NCBI RefSeq assembly: GCF_022539315.1
Contig: NC_066323.1
Location: 3,908,219 to 3,972,218, forward strand
DNA: 64,000 nt
Reading direction: 5' to 3'
Source: Serinus canaria
Lineage: Eukaryota > Chordata > Aves > Passeriformes > Fringillidae
Part shown: one piece after another, positions 36,686 through 51,600 of the stretch
Layout of the letters: every line of letters begins with the position of its first letter
Numbering within the stretch: position 1 is the first letter of the stretch
The notes under the pieces: generated by a model
What the model saw: only the letters and a program-made list of their open reading frames with translations
What the model was told of the DNA's origin: nothing
Database searches by the model: none
Position numbers and translations under genes: made by a program

Positions 36686-39600
36686 CTAAAGGCAATAAAA
36701 AATATGATTACTGGTTTAGAAATGTCCATTCTTAGATTCAATGTCCACACCAGATTTTGTCCACACCAGCGCTTTTCAGCAACACATTTTCCAGTGCTCA
36801 TCCCTTTAGCTTGTTGAACCTAAATTACATGCAAGAGTTCAGTATTATGATGGGAATTCTGAAATAATATGAAAATAATTTTTACAGCCTCTAATTACAC
36901 TGTATTTACTGGAGAATTACTCATTGGGAATTTCAAGTCCCAGCAAAGACAGAATTTTCATTTCATTAAGAGGAACAACCTCTCATCACTGGAAGAGATT
37001 GGGAAAACAGCACTGAAATAGCAATCAGGAACATAATTCAAGTGGGTTCTTTCCAGCAATAAAAAGATACTATTATCTAATTCTATAAATAATAACTATA
37101 TTATACTGCTCTGTGCAGTGAGAACATCCAAATAGCTACAATTTCCAAAAGGAGTTAATTCCATCTGTGTGTTACACCGCTGAGCTAAGGAAAAAAAGTT
37201 TTGATGTATGGGATTTGGCACAACCATCTCGTGAAGATATTTATCATTAGTTATCAGAGTGAATATTCTACACACAGCAGTAACTCACTTCACAAGTGCA
37301 ACTTTAAACTGGATCTTTTTTCCTGAGTTAAACTCCTTTTCTCAACATGAAGTACCAGTCTCAGGTTACTGAAGATCACAGCATTAAAAAAAAGACTCTA
37401 CATAGGTTGGACTGTCCCAAGTAACTGAGGGCCCCTTTCCACTGAAAAACACTGTGGAAATAAAGGGTCCTCCAAAGATGTTCTGGATTTGTGCTGAGCA
37501 GGATCAGCCAGTTATGCCTGGCTCTATGGTAGTTCTGTTAGATGGATAAACGTCTTCTAACAACGTCCAAGAGAGCACTCATTGTCAGTTGTTTATTTGA
37601 AACTTCTTTCCCCCAGCCATGTTTTTAATGGAGTTTTTTTAATACATTTGTGTTCTCAACCCAGCAGTCTCTCCATCTCTCTCAGAGCCTTTCAGACACA
37701 CTTGAATTTGGGCTCCACCTTCCATTCCTGATGTCAATTATTCCTCAAGTAAGGTTATTTTTGGCATTTTTACATTTTCCCTTTTTAAAAGTACACTATT
37801 ATAGAGATATGAAATTACTGTGGAGAACTTTTCTATCTAGATGACAGCAACTAATTGCTCTTGTGTGTTCAGATTTAAATTCCATAAAGAAGAGATAGCC
37901 TAATTTCCTGATGGATTTACAAATCTGTACAAGGCAAATGGAAAGGAAATGAGGAAGGAAGTATCAACATCCAAAAATGAATTAATTTGGATTATTACTG
38001 TGTAAAGGTTGTAACATTCAAGATTGGAGAAAGTAGCTTTTCACAAAGAATAAAGCACATTTTTTTTCTTAATGATTTGTTAAACAGACCTCATGCAACA
38101 ATCAGCTCTGGCATCATCATAAAGGTTTTCTAATTGAAGTGCTGACAACAGATAAAACATCTGTAAGTCAAGTATTGAGTACTTCTGGCAAAGGTATCAT
38201 GGCACATCTGATTTGAGACCTGAATATTGTGATTGTCAGACCACACCATTTACAAAGAGTCTGAGAGATCATGAGAAGTTCTTACATTTAGGAACAAAAC
38301 TGGTCCTACTGAAAGAGGAAACTGGATGTTGTTGTTGCCAGCTTTTTTCCTTTAAGCAATTTCCGTGCAACTTCTTAAATACTTTTTATCAAAGTAATTT
38401 TTGGAAAAGTAGAGCATGGAAGTTGAAGGTATTGCAGTTCCCACATCCAAGCACATCTGGGTATATTCTTAAGGACTTTTGCAATTGCTTGTTGTGCAAT
38501 AACTTGGCCAAAAGAAAAGGGTGGAGAGCAGGTGAAAGGTCATTTATCTTGCAGCTGAAGACAGAAAGGAAAACAATTCTGCTCAGCTTAAGTTGTTCTG
38601 TCTCTTCACCCAGAAGAAGAAGCTAAACAGTGCAAGTGTCCGGGACACTGACTTCCCCAAAAGGCTCCAGAGGAACTCAGGAAAAGCCTGACAATGACAC
38701 AAGTTCATTTCAGCTACAGACTGTGCAGAAAGCTGTAAATGAAAACAGATGTTCCTAATGTTTATGGAAAAGTGACAAATCACCATCTCCTACAGCATGG
38801 CAGATGGTCTGCACAGACTGCACCAAGTAGATATATAATATAAAATGCCATAATGGAAATCATCTGTATTATTTCCTGCATTAATCAGTCTTGGAAGTAT
38901 ATGATAAAATATTTTTTCAAGACAGTCACTTAAGAATATACTGAAAAGAATAAACCCCAAAATTACCCAAAAACCCAAATGCAGCAATGTAGCAACAAAA
39001 ATTCTGGCAGGTTGTGAATATAACTTTAAATATCTATTGAACTTCTTTTTTAAAAAAGTATTTGAGACACTAGGCCTTCATATGGAGAGGAACGAGTAAT
39101 TATAATAAACTTTCATTACATACAAATAAAATATAAGTTTGTTTAAAATCAAAGATCACCTTGTTTATAGAATACAAAAAACTAAACCAGATCCAGCAGC
39201 TGGTGAAATATTGTAAAAGTAATGGTTTCAAAACAGAAACCACATTTTAAGAATAAAATTTTTGGTTTCATACTTGCAAGTGAATTGTGTTTATGTGGCA
39301 CTTCAGTTATTCTAGCACAGGAACTACCATTTATTGAGAGCCTAGGATTAGTTATTGAATTACCTAGAGTCTTGAATCCATAAAAACAGTAACTGAAAAC
39401 AGCAGTGACAGAGCTACACTCCATAACACAGCTCAAGTAAAGAAACAGGAATGACCACATCCCAAACCTAAGGAGCTTTGCTTGTTTCTACATCCATCAC
39501 TGCAGGTTCCCAGAAGCAGTGTTACTGAATTGCAATCAACTATCAGAAGGAAAGTACTTCAAGGATGACTTTGGTCAATTTTAAACATCTCTTTCACAAT

Positions 39601-42600
39601 TGCCTGATCTACTACAAAAGACTGTCATAATGCATGTGTATATGACTTAGCAGTGAAGATATATTCCTTACATATTAATAGTCTAATGGGATTCACAAAA
39701 AATAGTAGAGCATTCCAGAAAAAGTAGAAAACTAGAAACAAACCTAGCCTGGGTTTAAATGGGTAAGCAACAAAAATTCTGGTATGACTGCTACTGTGGA
39801 GATCTGCCTTGTTATCTGTAGGGGTTACAGGATCTGATCAGATAAAATGGCATCCTTGGGAAAAGGTGGGGAGTGAAGCTTTAAAGGTTATGATAGTTAG
39901 GAAATGATAAACGTCACATAACGTGAAGATAACATAAAGGTAACGGTGAATATTGATCTAAAGGAAAGGTTTGTGAACAAGGAAAAAACCATATTATTTT
40001 TTCTGAGAACAAACTGAACTAGCAGTATGCTGAGTTTCTAGGCAGAAGACCTCTGAGCAAAGCTGCAAAACAAATTTTAACTTTATAGCAGAAATTTGCT
40101 TATTCTTTTTTAATGACTTGTATCATGACGGGTGTTTCAAACTTTTCAGTTGCATCAAGGGAAGGAACACTGCTCTTGCTTTTTCTACTGAATAAGCAGC
40201 AAGGAAGGAAGAAAGAGAAGAAGGAAGTGAGAAAGGAAGAGAAGAAAGCAGTGTAACAGGGAGGAAGCATGTCTGATCTCTCTACTGACCTCTTGAGAGA
40301 AGTCAGACTGAAGGAACAGCTCTAATCTCCATCAGCTGGGATGCAACAGCAGAAGTGGGACTAGTTCTATCAACATGGGATTTGTGCTGAAGGAACAAGC
40401 AAGAGGAAACAAATCACATTCCAGTCTCTATCACCAGCTAACACTGCTGCTGTTACCACACCACATCATGTTCCAGTCTCTATCACCAGCTAATACTGCT
40501 GCTGTTACCACACCACCTCCTCATCACTGCGATGCTATAAAGCAAGGAACTTCATTGTTAAAACCAACAGAACAAGTTATTGCCCCTTCCATACCAGGCA
40601 GAGAATGTATAAAGGCCCAAACTTCATCGACAGTCCATACTGAGGGGTCAGTTTGCACCACTGGTAAGAGGTCGATGCTCTCTGGCATTTTCCTTATCCT
40701 CAGCTCCCGAAGCTCCCGTTCCCTCTCCCTCTCACTCTGCCTCCGCAGGCGCGTGGTCATGGCCGTTGGAACAGCGTCTTCATGAGGAGCCAGATCTTCT
40801 TCTGCAGATGGATAAGTAATTGGAAGCTGGAAAACGTAGTAACTCCAGTATTAGGCTTTATTTGCAATTCCCAAAGCAGTGCCATAGTTTTAATCAAATA
40901 TTCCACAGACCTGTCTAAGAAAATGATCTCGCGATGCCCCCTCAGGGCCGCTCGGCCGACGCCCGCGTCGCCCAAGACTTTGGCTATCTGACTTCCGATT
41001 CCAACGACTGGTCTTGTCTGATGGAAACAGCCCAAATTTCTTAGTGCAACTAAGGCTGTGCCTAAAGAAGTAAGATATATTCAATAATGCACTAGTAGTT
41101 TTTTGGACTGAATTCAATCAAATAACCATAAAATCACAGTGTTGTAAAGATGCTGCTTAATTACAACAACAGCTGTCACAGAAATACAAGAGAAAGGTAT
41201 CTCAAAGGCCATTTCATCAAAACCCTCATCTTGTTATGGGATCAAGTACATCCAGAAGATCCCTGGAAGATGTCTGTCCTCCCCATTCCTAGAAATACCT
41301 TTGCATTTTATTGCAAAGTACAGTTCTGCTCTGAAATGTCCACTAAAAACCTAAAATCACATAGTATTTTTGGGTTCCATTTTCTCTACCTAGCTGATGC
41401 CCAGTCAAAGGAGGATAGAGGCAAAAATCCCATGTTAAGATTAAAGGACTAAATCTCTTTAAGGTTATTTTGCTGGTGGTGTCCCAAGAAGTACCAAATC
41501 AAACATATATATATTCCCACTATCTAAATGGGAACATAGCAGACATAAGAGAAAGGGGTAATGTCCAGACACACTGATGCCAAAAAAGAGCTGAGTGATG
41601 ACTAGAAATGGGAAACTATTCCCCATTTCTAAAGCTTATAGTATTAAACATCAACTTTCCAGTTGTTATAATTAAGATTTTGCATTCAGATGTTGACTGT
41701 GAATTCTTGCCCTCTTAACCAGGAGAGATTATTCCATTAGCCAGATAATGATAAACAATAACTACACAAATTTATAAATTTACCTTTTGGCACAGGACGT
41801 GGAGCAGAATCTTTTTGACCGCAGAAACTTATTGGGATATCCCATTTTTCCACAAAATTCACACTTTAGAAGATCATTTTCAATTTCATCCAGTCCCTCT
41901 AAAGAAGGAATGAGGAATAAAGTCAGTTTCAATGACACAAAATTATGTTCATATCTCTCACCTCAAGCAGGCAAAAGATCTTCAAATATTTAATACATTC
42001 AATTAAATACTTTGATTAACAGATAATTATGCAAAGCTAAGCAAGTCATAGATTACATTCTGTCTAGAAAAGATCTTGAGCGAACCAAACCTTAATGAAC
42101 CTTCAATTAAGTTATTCAATGAACTTAATCAGTTTTTTGTTGAATTTCAAACCACCCATGAGCAGGTCTGCCTTCAAACATAGCAAGCAATTAAAAAAAG
42201 AAGGGTAACATTCCTCATGAATTGCTTCATAAAGAGCTCATTATGAGAATCAGGCCTTCCACAGTATAAATGCAAACTCTCTGTAACAGCATAATGAATT
42301 AACCTTTTAAAGTACTTTCTTTGAAGAAGCAGCTGCTAACAACCAAAGGGACTTGTGAAAGCAAAGAAAACATTGAATCTTGTATATATGTAACATTCAA
42401 TCTATGAAAAAGATAATCTGCATGCAACAAAGAAAAGGATTATTGCATCTGCAAATTTACAGTTTATTGTTACAGAGTATTTTTCTCTTATTGATGAGAT
42501 GACATGGCCCTTTTCTTACTCTACAAAAAGCACTAGTGCAGCAAAGGGCTGGAAATACTGAGAAGGGTATTTGAAGGGTGTTTCTATCACACACACAATC

Positions 42601-45600
42601 ATACCCTGATTTACCATCAGAAAATCTCCTCTGTTCACGTGATATGTACGTGGATGTGTCTCGATGTTGGATGTTACCTACCAGCTTATCCAATGAGTAG
42701 TCACAAATTCCCTACATAAACTTAACACCAGCTGTCAGGAACAATAACTAAACCCAAAACTATGAGTGTTTGGATAATTCCACAAAATAGAGAAGCTGTC
42801 TGAAATCTGAGACTCAGCATAGTGTTCATACTGAAAAGAAAATTGAATTAACAACTAATGAAACAAATTATGGATAAAACGACTGCTGCAAAGAGTTTTG
42901 ATATGGAAGAAGGAATAGAAATCTTTTAAGAGAATGAAAGAAAGACTTGCATTGAGATTAAATTTTAGCAGATCACCAAAAATAGCTCTGGTGCTATAAG
43001 GATTTAAGTTGTGGGAAAGAAAACCCAGGGGTGGCTAAAAAATTCTGAACTTTCAAATCTTAGATGAATTTATACAAAAATGTGTGTTCACAGAATAACT
43101 TGGCTTTTCTGGGCCAGGCCACAGTTTGATTCTCATTTCATAGCACACAGAACTGGAGGGAGGAAATGGGCATTTAAACAAAAACTACCAACCTTCTGCA
43201 ATCATATCCTCTATCTCTGTGTCTGATGAGTTGTCTGCATGTTTTGTGTTCTGCAAATCTGATTCAACACACACCACACTCATGATCTGACCCTCCACCA
43301 GCAATCTCTTCTCTGCAGGCTGTTCCACCAGCAAAGATGAACGACTGACCTAGTGCAATAAAAGCAAAGCAACAGTGAGTAATTAACATTATTCACAAGA
43401 GTGAATTATTAAAAACAATATTTGTTTTCAATCTTCTCGGTAGAAGATGATCAGTTTCTACCTCATATCAATAAAGTGTAATTATGTCGTGACAAAGCTC
43501 ATTTCTCAAACAAATTAACTCACTCCTGCTCTGCAGTTAGCAATTATATTTAACAAAGGGAGAAACACATTATATCTACAGAAATGAAGGAATGGGAAAA
43601 TGAGACACACATTAAATTAGAAAGACAGGCTTTAAATTGTCAGTTTGTGATTTAAAATTTTCAACAGTACTTCTTACCAGACACCGCACTAATTACACCT
43701 AGCCCAGTTACGAGCTTGCCAGTGCTTGAAACAACAAATTGTAGCATTTTAAAATTTCAACAGACTCAGCTCTGAGGTTCAAATTAAGGTATCACTTAAA
43801 TAGAGGGATCTAGGAGGCATAAAAATGTAAAAAAGTTATTCCAAATGGTAGCCTAAATCCACTCTCTGTGGCTATATCTCCAGATATAGCCTATTACCCA
43901 AGTCACCAATCAGTGAAGAAAAGGTCAAAACCAACATCTGAAACATAATTCCTGATCTAAATATCAACTAGCCACAAATAACATCATTCTTACAAAGAAT
44001 GATGTTATTTGAGAGTTAATTTCAAAGATTAGTAGTACAAAATTCCTAGCAAATTTAGACTTACAGGGAATGGCTCTAACCCCTCCTGAATCACAAAGCC
44101 TTCGATGACATGGGTCAGGATCTGGGGTTTAACAATAGCCTGTGGAGGTTTGTTTTCTAGGCTGGGAATGCTATTGGGCATGGATGTGCTGTTGCTCCTT
44201 GTTGTTGCTGCTGGAAGCAAAAGAGGGGGTGGTGGAATAGAGGCATGGGAAGGATCAGATGGAGATTTAATTACTGAGGCACTGACTGATGATGTCACTG
44301 AAGGCAGTCCCCCATGTTCTGCAAAAAATAACAAAATATGTTATGTTTTATCACTTATGCCCAACCATTGGCTCAGAATCAGGAAGTAAGGGGTGATGAA
44401 TCCCCAAGACCCATCTCTGCACCCATCAACCCCTAACACAGGCTCTTCCCTAGGCTTTATAAATTCCACTTTTAAAACAAGATGGTTTATCTCAACAGAC
44501 TATTCCACAAACACACCCTCCTCATGCAAACATTTTCCTTTACTCAGTACCTGCTAGCTACAAACATAATTGGCCATTAATTACTCACACAAATCACAAA
44601 ACCAAGCTATCTTAGTTTGGCATTTGTCCTCACCTGACATAGGATCTTCTGAATTAAGAGCCTCTCCATTGCCCAAGGTTATGGCTGGTGGGGACAAGGT
44701 GGGTGGTGTAGGTGTTCTTGCCATGTGGACACAATCTGAGTCCTCGGGCATCTCCTCTTCACACACATTCTCCACTTGGTAAATCTGCATCCAACAAACT
44801 ATTGCTTTAGAGAGATTTCCATTCTATCTTAACACCTTAAAAGAGTTGCATAAATACAGTTTTAAAAATAAAATACCAAGTCAAATATGTTAATCTTCTA
44901 ATAAAATACTACTTCCCAAAATGCATACCAAACAATGAACTCTGAGGACATCACAATATCTATGACAGTAAAACTAAAGTATTTTGTTACAAACAGCAAT
45001 ACATAAAGAAGCACAGTTCTCCAATCAAACAGAGCAGAGAACTTGACTGTTTCAATATCTTATGTGTAGAGTTTGTTGTTCTTTTTATTTACACATAGAT
45101 TTGATGTTATTTAAATACAACTGCAAAATGCAAGTTTAATGACAAGTCTGCAAACTGTTCTATCTTATACAGCAGTGTAATCAAGCTGAGTATTTCAGAA
45201 GAGTACACCAAGACTATCAAGCATTAGTGGTTATAAGAGGTTTTAAGGTCTTTCCCTCAAAAGTATTGAAATAAATTTACATAAATTCCTGACAGCAGAT
45301 TAAAATGTAAAACACCACCCTGTCAAAAGCAAACCTGGCTCCTACTCTTTTGTCCAATTTCTCCATTAAATACCAGAGATGAGATTATTACCCTTAAAAT
45401 AAATTGAAAAATAAATTGAAAATGAACAGCACACCTCCTTCCTTAACCTGTTGATAGCCTCAAAAAAGCCTACAAGAGCTGCTGATTCTTTTGCTCATCT
45501 TAATCTCATTAGCATTTTACCACTAAAGCCCAGCAACACCATCTTAAATGTCAGGCTTACTTGCACAATATTTTATTTTCCTGTACATCATTTTATTCTA

Positions 45601-48600
45601 GTGATTGAAGGCAAAACCTTCAATTACAAACTGCAGACATCTGAGAAAAACACTGGACCAAATTAAATGGCTGTGATGGGAATTGCCAAAACAGCATCAA
45701 AATTCCCCTATTATTTTATGAATAGGATATTTTTAATGTTAGTACAAAGTAAATAATCCAGAAACCTATCATCTTAACCCAATATGCACCTTCCACAAAG
45801 TATAGATTGTTCACCTAATCAAAATCTATTTGTATTGAGGTAAAAGTTTACAGTCCTCATGCCACATTTACCAAATCACTTTACGTAAGCATTGTCATAT
45901 AGTTTACTCACTTTTTTAAACTTCAAATACATTGTAATTTCATTAAGAAACAAGATTTTAGATCTTAAAATGTACATTTTCATGATTCCTGATTGATATT
46001 CTTGACTGATGATCCATTACAAAAAAGCCCCAAACCAAAACATGAAACAGAAGGAATACGTCTATTGCTTAAAACTCACTTCTGTAATCAATAGGTTTCT
46101 TGTCCCCTGTCCAGCACCTGATTTAGGTCGCTTTGAAGTCAATGGGCCGGACTCAGGGAAAGAATAAAGGATGCAATATTATCACTCACCACTGGAGTTT
46201 CAATCGGAACTGAAGGCTGCACCTGCAGATTTACTGCGACGGTCTGTGGTGGTGGAAGAGTTTGAAATGGCAGCTGGACCAATGCCTCTGCAGCAGGAAG
46301 TTCCTCCTCAGAAACCAAAGTGTTTTGAACCAAAACCTGGCCCTGGGACAGAATTTCAGGCTGCACCTGTAAAGACTGCACAGACTGCAGGGGCAGGGGT
46401 TGAATCTGGGTTGAGGATGCAGAGAGCTGAGGCGGAGCTGCCAGAGGGATGGGAGCGGATTGCAGGGCTGGGTACTGCTGGTGTGGCGTGGAGGACACGA
46501 GCTGCTGGCCCGGGGAAACCAAGCTGGGCGGCTCCACGGCCCCGATGTGCACGGCAGGCGAGGGCGGGAGGGGAAGGTGCTGCGGGAGGCTGAGCGGCTG
46601 CGATGGCCGCACGGGGTTGGCAGCAGCCGCCTGCGGAGCGGCCGGCTCGGGCTGCAGAGCCGCCGGCACCAGGGAACTGGCCTGGGACTGGATAAGGGCT
46701 TGAGGGTGAATAATTATGGTGGGTGACTGACTTGGGGAGTGGGATGGCGGAGGGGACACCACCACTGATTGCTGAGCTGACTGGGACGGGGTAGGAGAGA
46801 GCGTGAGAGGCGGAGGATGGATGTGGATAGGGGAGCAGTGGGACTGGACACTGCTGGGGGCCGGAGGCAGCGCATGGCTGGGGAGGGGCAGACAGTGCTG
46901 GGATGGAGGCGGCTCCTGGCCCGGAGGAGTCTGAAGTGCAATCGGCTGGACTTGCTGCTGCTGCTGCAGGATCAGCTGATGATGGGAAATCTTTGGAGGT
47001 GGTGAATGAAGTGGGATCTGCTGATGTTTTACTAGAGAATGAGGTTGCAATGGAGAATATGAAGCTGTGAGGGAAGGGGAAAAAAGAAGTATTTATTAAA
47101 ATTAGTATTTATTTCTTCGAGTTCAGAAAATATTGTAAAATACCTCAAAATTCTCACTTTAAATATCAGTACAATATTTTTAAGACTTTCAATATTTGTT
47201 TAAAAGTATCTTCTTTGACAGCACACAGAACACAAAACAATTTATTAGGGTAGTATATCAATTTCCAAAGCAAAATGAACAAATGAATATGGCCATGCTT
47301 TTTATGTATAGAAAGATACTTTCTATAAAGAAGTATCTGAATTTTACACAACTTTAAATGGATGTAACCTTTGCTTTGAAACAGACTGGAAGAGAAATTT
47401 TAAGCACAATAGGATTTGCTGATAACAGTTAAGTTAAACCTCAGATAATACTATTCTAAGAGACTAAATAAAATTCCAAGAGTTTAGTATAAATTTAAAC
47501 CATTGAAAGCATTTGCCTGAACTTGAACACAGCAACTGAGAGGCACAAACCTAAAAATAGTGCAGCTTCCAGAGAAATCATCACCTTTAAGTGAAACAGT
47601 GACTCACCAGCCATTTCTTACAGCACACACACATTTTCTTCCACATGCAAACCTCTTCTTGCTTTGTTTTGCCCACTTGAGAAACAACTCATTTATGTAG
47701 GTTTTTTGATTTGTTCTGCTATTAAGTGTGGGGTTTTTTCTCACCAGTGTAAGTTCTGAGAGCATTAGAGCTCAATACCTCCAGAATGTCTGCCTCCAAG
47801 TCCCACTCTTTTTCTAAAGGCTGTCATTAAGCCAAGCTACATTCCACAGAATTCAGACCAATTGTCTAGACTACCATCACTTTTTCACTGCTGCATGCAG
47901 TATAGTGCCTCCCTAACCAAGTACAGGTTATTTTGATTTATCTTGATACAAAATACTGAAATTTTAGCATTGTTACCTATGGGTTTATAAAAATACTTGG
48001 TATAAGAACATTCTCATGACACAGACAACACAGAAAAAAGAAACAGACCACTAATAAAAGGGATTTAGATGGGACCAAGAGGCTTCAGGAGGTTTCAGCC
48101 CACATTTTGCTGCCCAGAGATGGGATGGCATGTTCTGACAATGAACATACAGAGAGAGACCAGGAATGAGAATCATGTTTGTGCTGTGACTCAACAGGGT
48201 ATTGCAGTTGCTGTATTGTGCTTGTACTGTGATTTAAGAACATTCCTGCTTCTGCTTAATCAAAGTCCTGTGCAACATCCAATACCAACAAATAAGTGAA
48301 TTTGCTAATAAAATTTGAACTCTGTTCATGTGGAATATGTATAATAACATGGTCAGAGAACACTGAACTCTGACAGAACTATAGTTTCCCACAGCTCCAC
48401 ATTGATCCCACCTGGTGTAATTAAGTGGTGGATGCTGGACGTCCGTGTGACCGGCGTGCTGCGGCTCTCTGGAGCGGGGCTCTCTCCTTTCCTATTGCTT
48501 TCTGAGGGATCTGGCTGGCTGCCCTTGGAGCTGCTGGCAGCCTTACTGGGGCACAGCGACTGAGTTTGACTGCTGCTCTTTGGTGGGCCATTCTGTGAAC

Positions 48601-51600
48601 TTGACAACACACCCAGCTTCTGACTGCGCAACGTCAAGTTCTGAACCTGGGAAACGAGCAAAACATGAAAAGACCCAAACTCTATAAATAGCTATGATAA
48701 ATATCAGGCAAAAACAGAAAAAAAAAATTACATTTTGTAATGCTTCTCATCCCATGTGATCACAAGAAGTTAAAAATCTGCATATCAAAGTATCTTTAAA
48801 GCCATAAAATTTAAAGGATAGGGACCTTTATTACTTTAGTGATAAATACTGAAGTCTTTTTTCCCTTATTGGATTTTTAAAAGAAATGGAAATCATTAAT
48901 TACTTTGAATTAAAACTTTCATTTTTCTCTTTTATTGTGCCTTCAAAGTAAATGACACAAGGCATCTTAAGCAAAGGTAATTTTATTTCTACAGACACTG
49001 CAGAAGTGCAGTGGTTTGTGAGTGAGCTTCCAGACACCACCATAAACCAGAGCCTTGGTGGTCAGTGGGACCAGAGTCTTTTCTGCTATCTGTATGCTAA
49101 CAAAACTGAGACCTTTGTTTCTATATTAACCTCCAAATCAAATTCTATATTAACCTCCCTTCTCATATGAAACAAAAGGTTTGCTTTCTAAAATGCACAT
49201 CAGTCAGGGATCGTTTTCACTGAAGGCTGTTACCACACCCAGATTCTGCACATAATCACCCCAGATCTCCAATCCTAATGTGCTGAGCTAAAATTTCATT
49301 TTCGAGGGTAATGCCAGCCCTTGTACCACTAATTTACATCATTTTTTACATGAAAAAGAGGACTAATTATTATCAGCATTCCCCATTTTGATTACATAAT
49401 ACCTTCTGCACTCAACAGCTAGTACCTGTGTAATGAACATCCAGTTTACGTTTCACTTCTCACTGCTCTGTGTGTCACCACATGGCACATTCAAACCCTA
49501 GACAACCATGCTTGCTTCCTCACTGGCATGCAGGAGGCATTTACTGCCATCCTGCCCCAGTGAGGACAAATCCTTCAGCACACGTTCACAGGTAAGGTCA
49601 CTCAGCTGGAGTTTGACAGAGCTACCCGAGCAGCTCATCTGTTCTCTGGTCTGGGGTGAAAATAAAGCAAGAAAAACTAAAGCACAACATTTCCTTACTT
49701 TTTAGTTTTGTCCCACTCAACAGGGCAGACCTTTAATAAGTTTAGACAAACTCACCTGAGTAGCTGCAGACTGACAGGAAGATGAGGAGGATGAGGAGAC
49801 AACAGGAATGTCAGACTGGACAGCAGCCACAGTGGTCGCAGGAGTAAAAATAAGCTGTTAAGCAAGAAAAAAATACACAGTAACAGACTGAAATTTTAAA
49901 AATCTGTGAAAGAAATGCTGTATCTTAAAGAGATAAACACTTCCCCATACTGATGTACAGCTTCTAAGATTTACTTTTTTACTTTTAGATTAACTTATTT
50001 AAAGAACTATTTGTCATGGTAATTTTAGTAAACCAAGAAAAATAACAGAAAATAGAAACAAAGAAAACAAAAGAGACCAAATATAATAATATATTTGTTC
50101 TGCATGTTGAGAAAAATCTTTGAGGTAGATAAACACAGCTGTGTTCATACAAGCACATAAGAGGACTTTCCCTTTAATACTACAAATTAGTGGGGGGAAA
50201 AAAAGACAAAAGAGCAGCCCAATATCTACTATACTTAAGAAAGAGAGCTTAGACCTTCCAGTAGGGACAGACCAAAGGCAAGCTGTGCAAGAACTGTTAA
50301 TCAAAACTTACCATCTGAGCTCGTAGATACATTTGAGCCTGGCTGGCACTCAGGGTAGGAGAGGTGCTGCCCAGCAACATCGTCTGCTGGGTGATGCTGC
50401 TGCTGGTGGTGTTGGAGGTCTGAGAACGGCTTATTATCTGTGCAGGTGTAGGAGAGGTGGAGAGGTTAATCTAAGGAAACAAAAATATTGCTTCTGTCAT
50501 GGAAATTCCATCACCCTAGAGTCTAAAGCCAGAAAACCCTTGACAAAAATGGCAGGGGCAGTTGGAGTCTCTGAACTGTGAAGACATCAAAAATATATTG
50601 AGCTAATCATCACAAAATTGGATTCTGGCAAAACTGTATGTTTTTATTCTTAAACTGCAAGCAACCACTTTGAAGTAACTAATAATAAGCAGTTACGAGT
50701 ATAAACAATGATAGGAAGTCCAAAAATATGTCTCATAGAAATACACATTTACTGAATATGTAGAATGAGATTTCAATATTTTAAGAAAAACACCTGAACT
50801 TTAATATTTAAGATCTTTAAATGTTTATATTAAGTGCCTGGACTGGTATCTTCTATTATGCAACCTGATCAGGACACTTCTTTGTGCCACCACTTATGGA
50901 CTTTCAATCCTCATTTCACATATGCACACTGAAAAATGACTGAAGACTAAAACCTTCTCCAATTTCATATTAAATGCTCAAGAACCACTCATTAGCATCT
51001 TCTTAAAAAAAGAAGCTGTTGTGTCTTTGTTTTTTCTTTTTTTCTCTAACCAGTCTAACAGAGTTAAGTGCCCAGCTCTTTTTTATCACTTACTTAAAAG
51101 ATTTCCTTGAAAAACCCCAGCCCAATTATTTTGTTAGTTTAACATCAGACATCTTAATAGAATTTACCTCCGAAATTTAATGAATAAATGGTTTTACTTT
51201 TAACAACTGTAAGCCAAGCCAAGCTATGAGAGCTTAAAAAAACACACAGTTAAATCACTGAAGCTATGCACTGGAGTCATGAACAGCTTGAGGGTGTGAT
51301 TAATAAGCAGGATGTCTGCAGGACTAACAAATCCTGCTTCAGACAGCTGTAAAACTGTACAGAAGATACTGTGCATGTCTGACAATGCAACTTAAAGAAA
51401 TACAGCATGACCTGAACACAGAGCTGCTCACAACTGAAACCTGAGCACATGCCTAGAATATGGGAAGTGAAACTGCAAAAAAGATGAATGATAAAAGATG
51501 ATAATCAATAAAAGAATGAATACTATAAACACTTAATCATTGTCATAAATATATGTGAGCATTGACTTGGATTCTTTAGATTTAGTGCTATTTAATCCCT

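Larger units (their letters stand above)
36686..40594 (-). other. PHC3: PHC3 last intron (3.9 kb)
   Basis: Splits the SAM domain after the SLPG glycine. It contains the polypurine tract (40197-40252) and most of the 52-bp tandem duplication near the exon. No other gene is seen. Confidence 0.7.

Noticed and set aside
40419..40517. Considered as a short CRISPR-like array
   Set aside because: Only two head-to-tail copies without spacers, in a vertebrate intron.
43975..44011. Considered as a miRNA hairpin
   Set aside because: The stem is only 17 bp with a 3-nt loop, and pairing does not extend outward.
46171..46726. Plus-strand GC-rich frames
   Set aside because: Antisense of the PHC3 low-complexity exon, which is supported by phase and homology.
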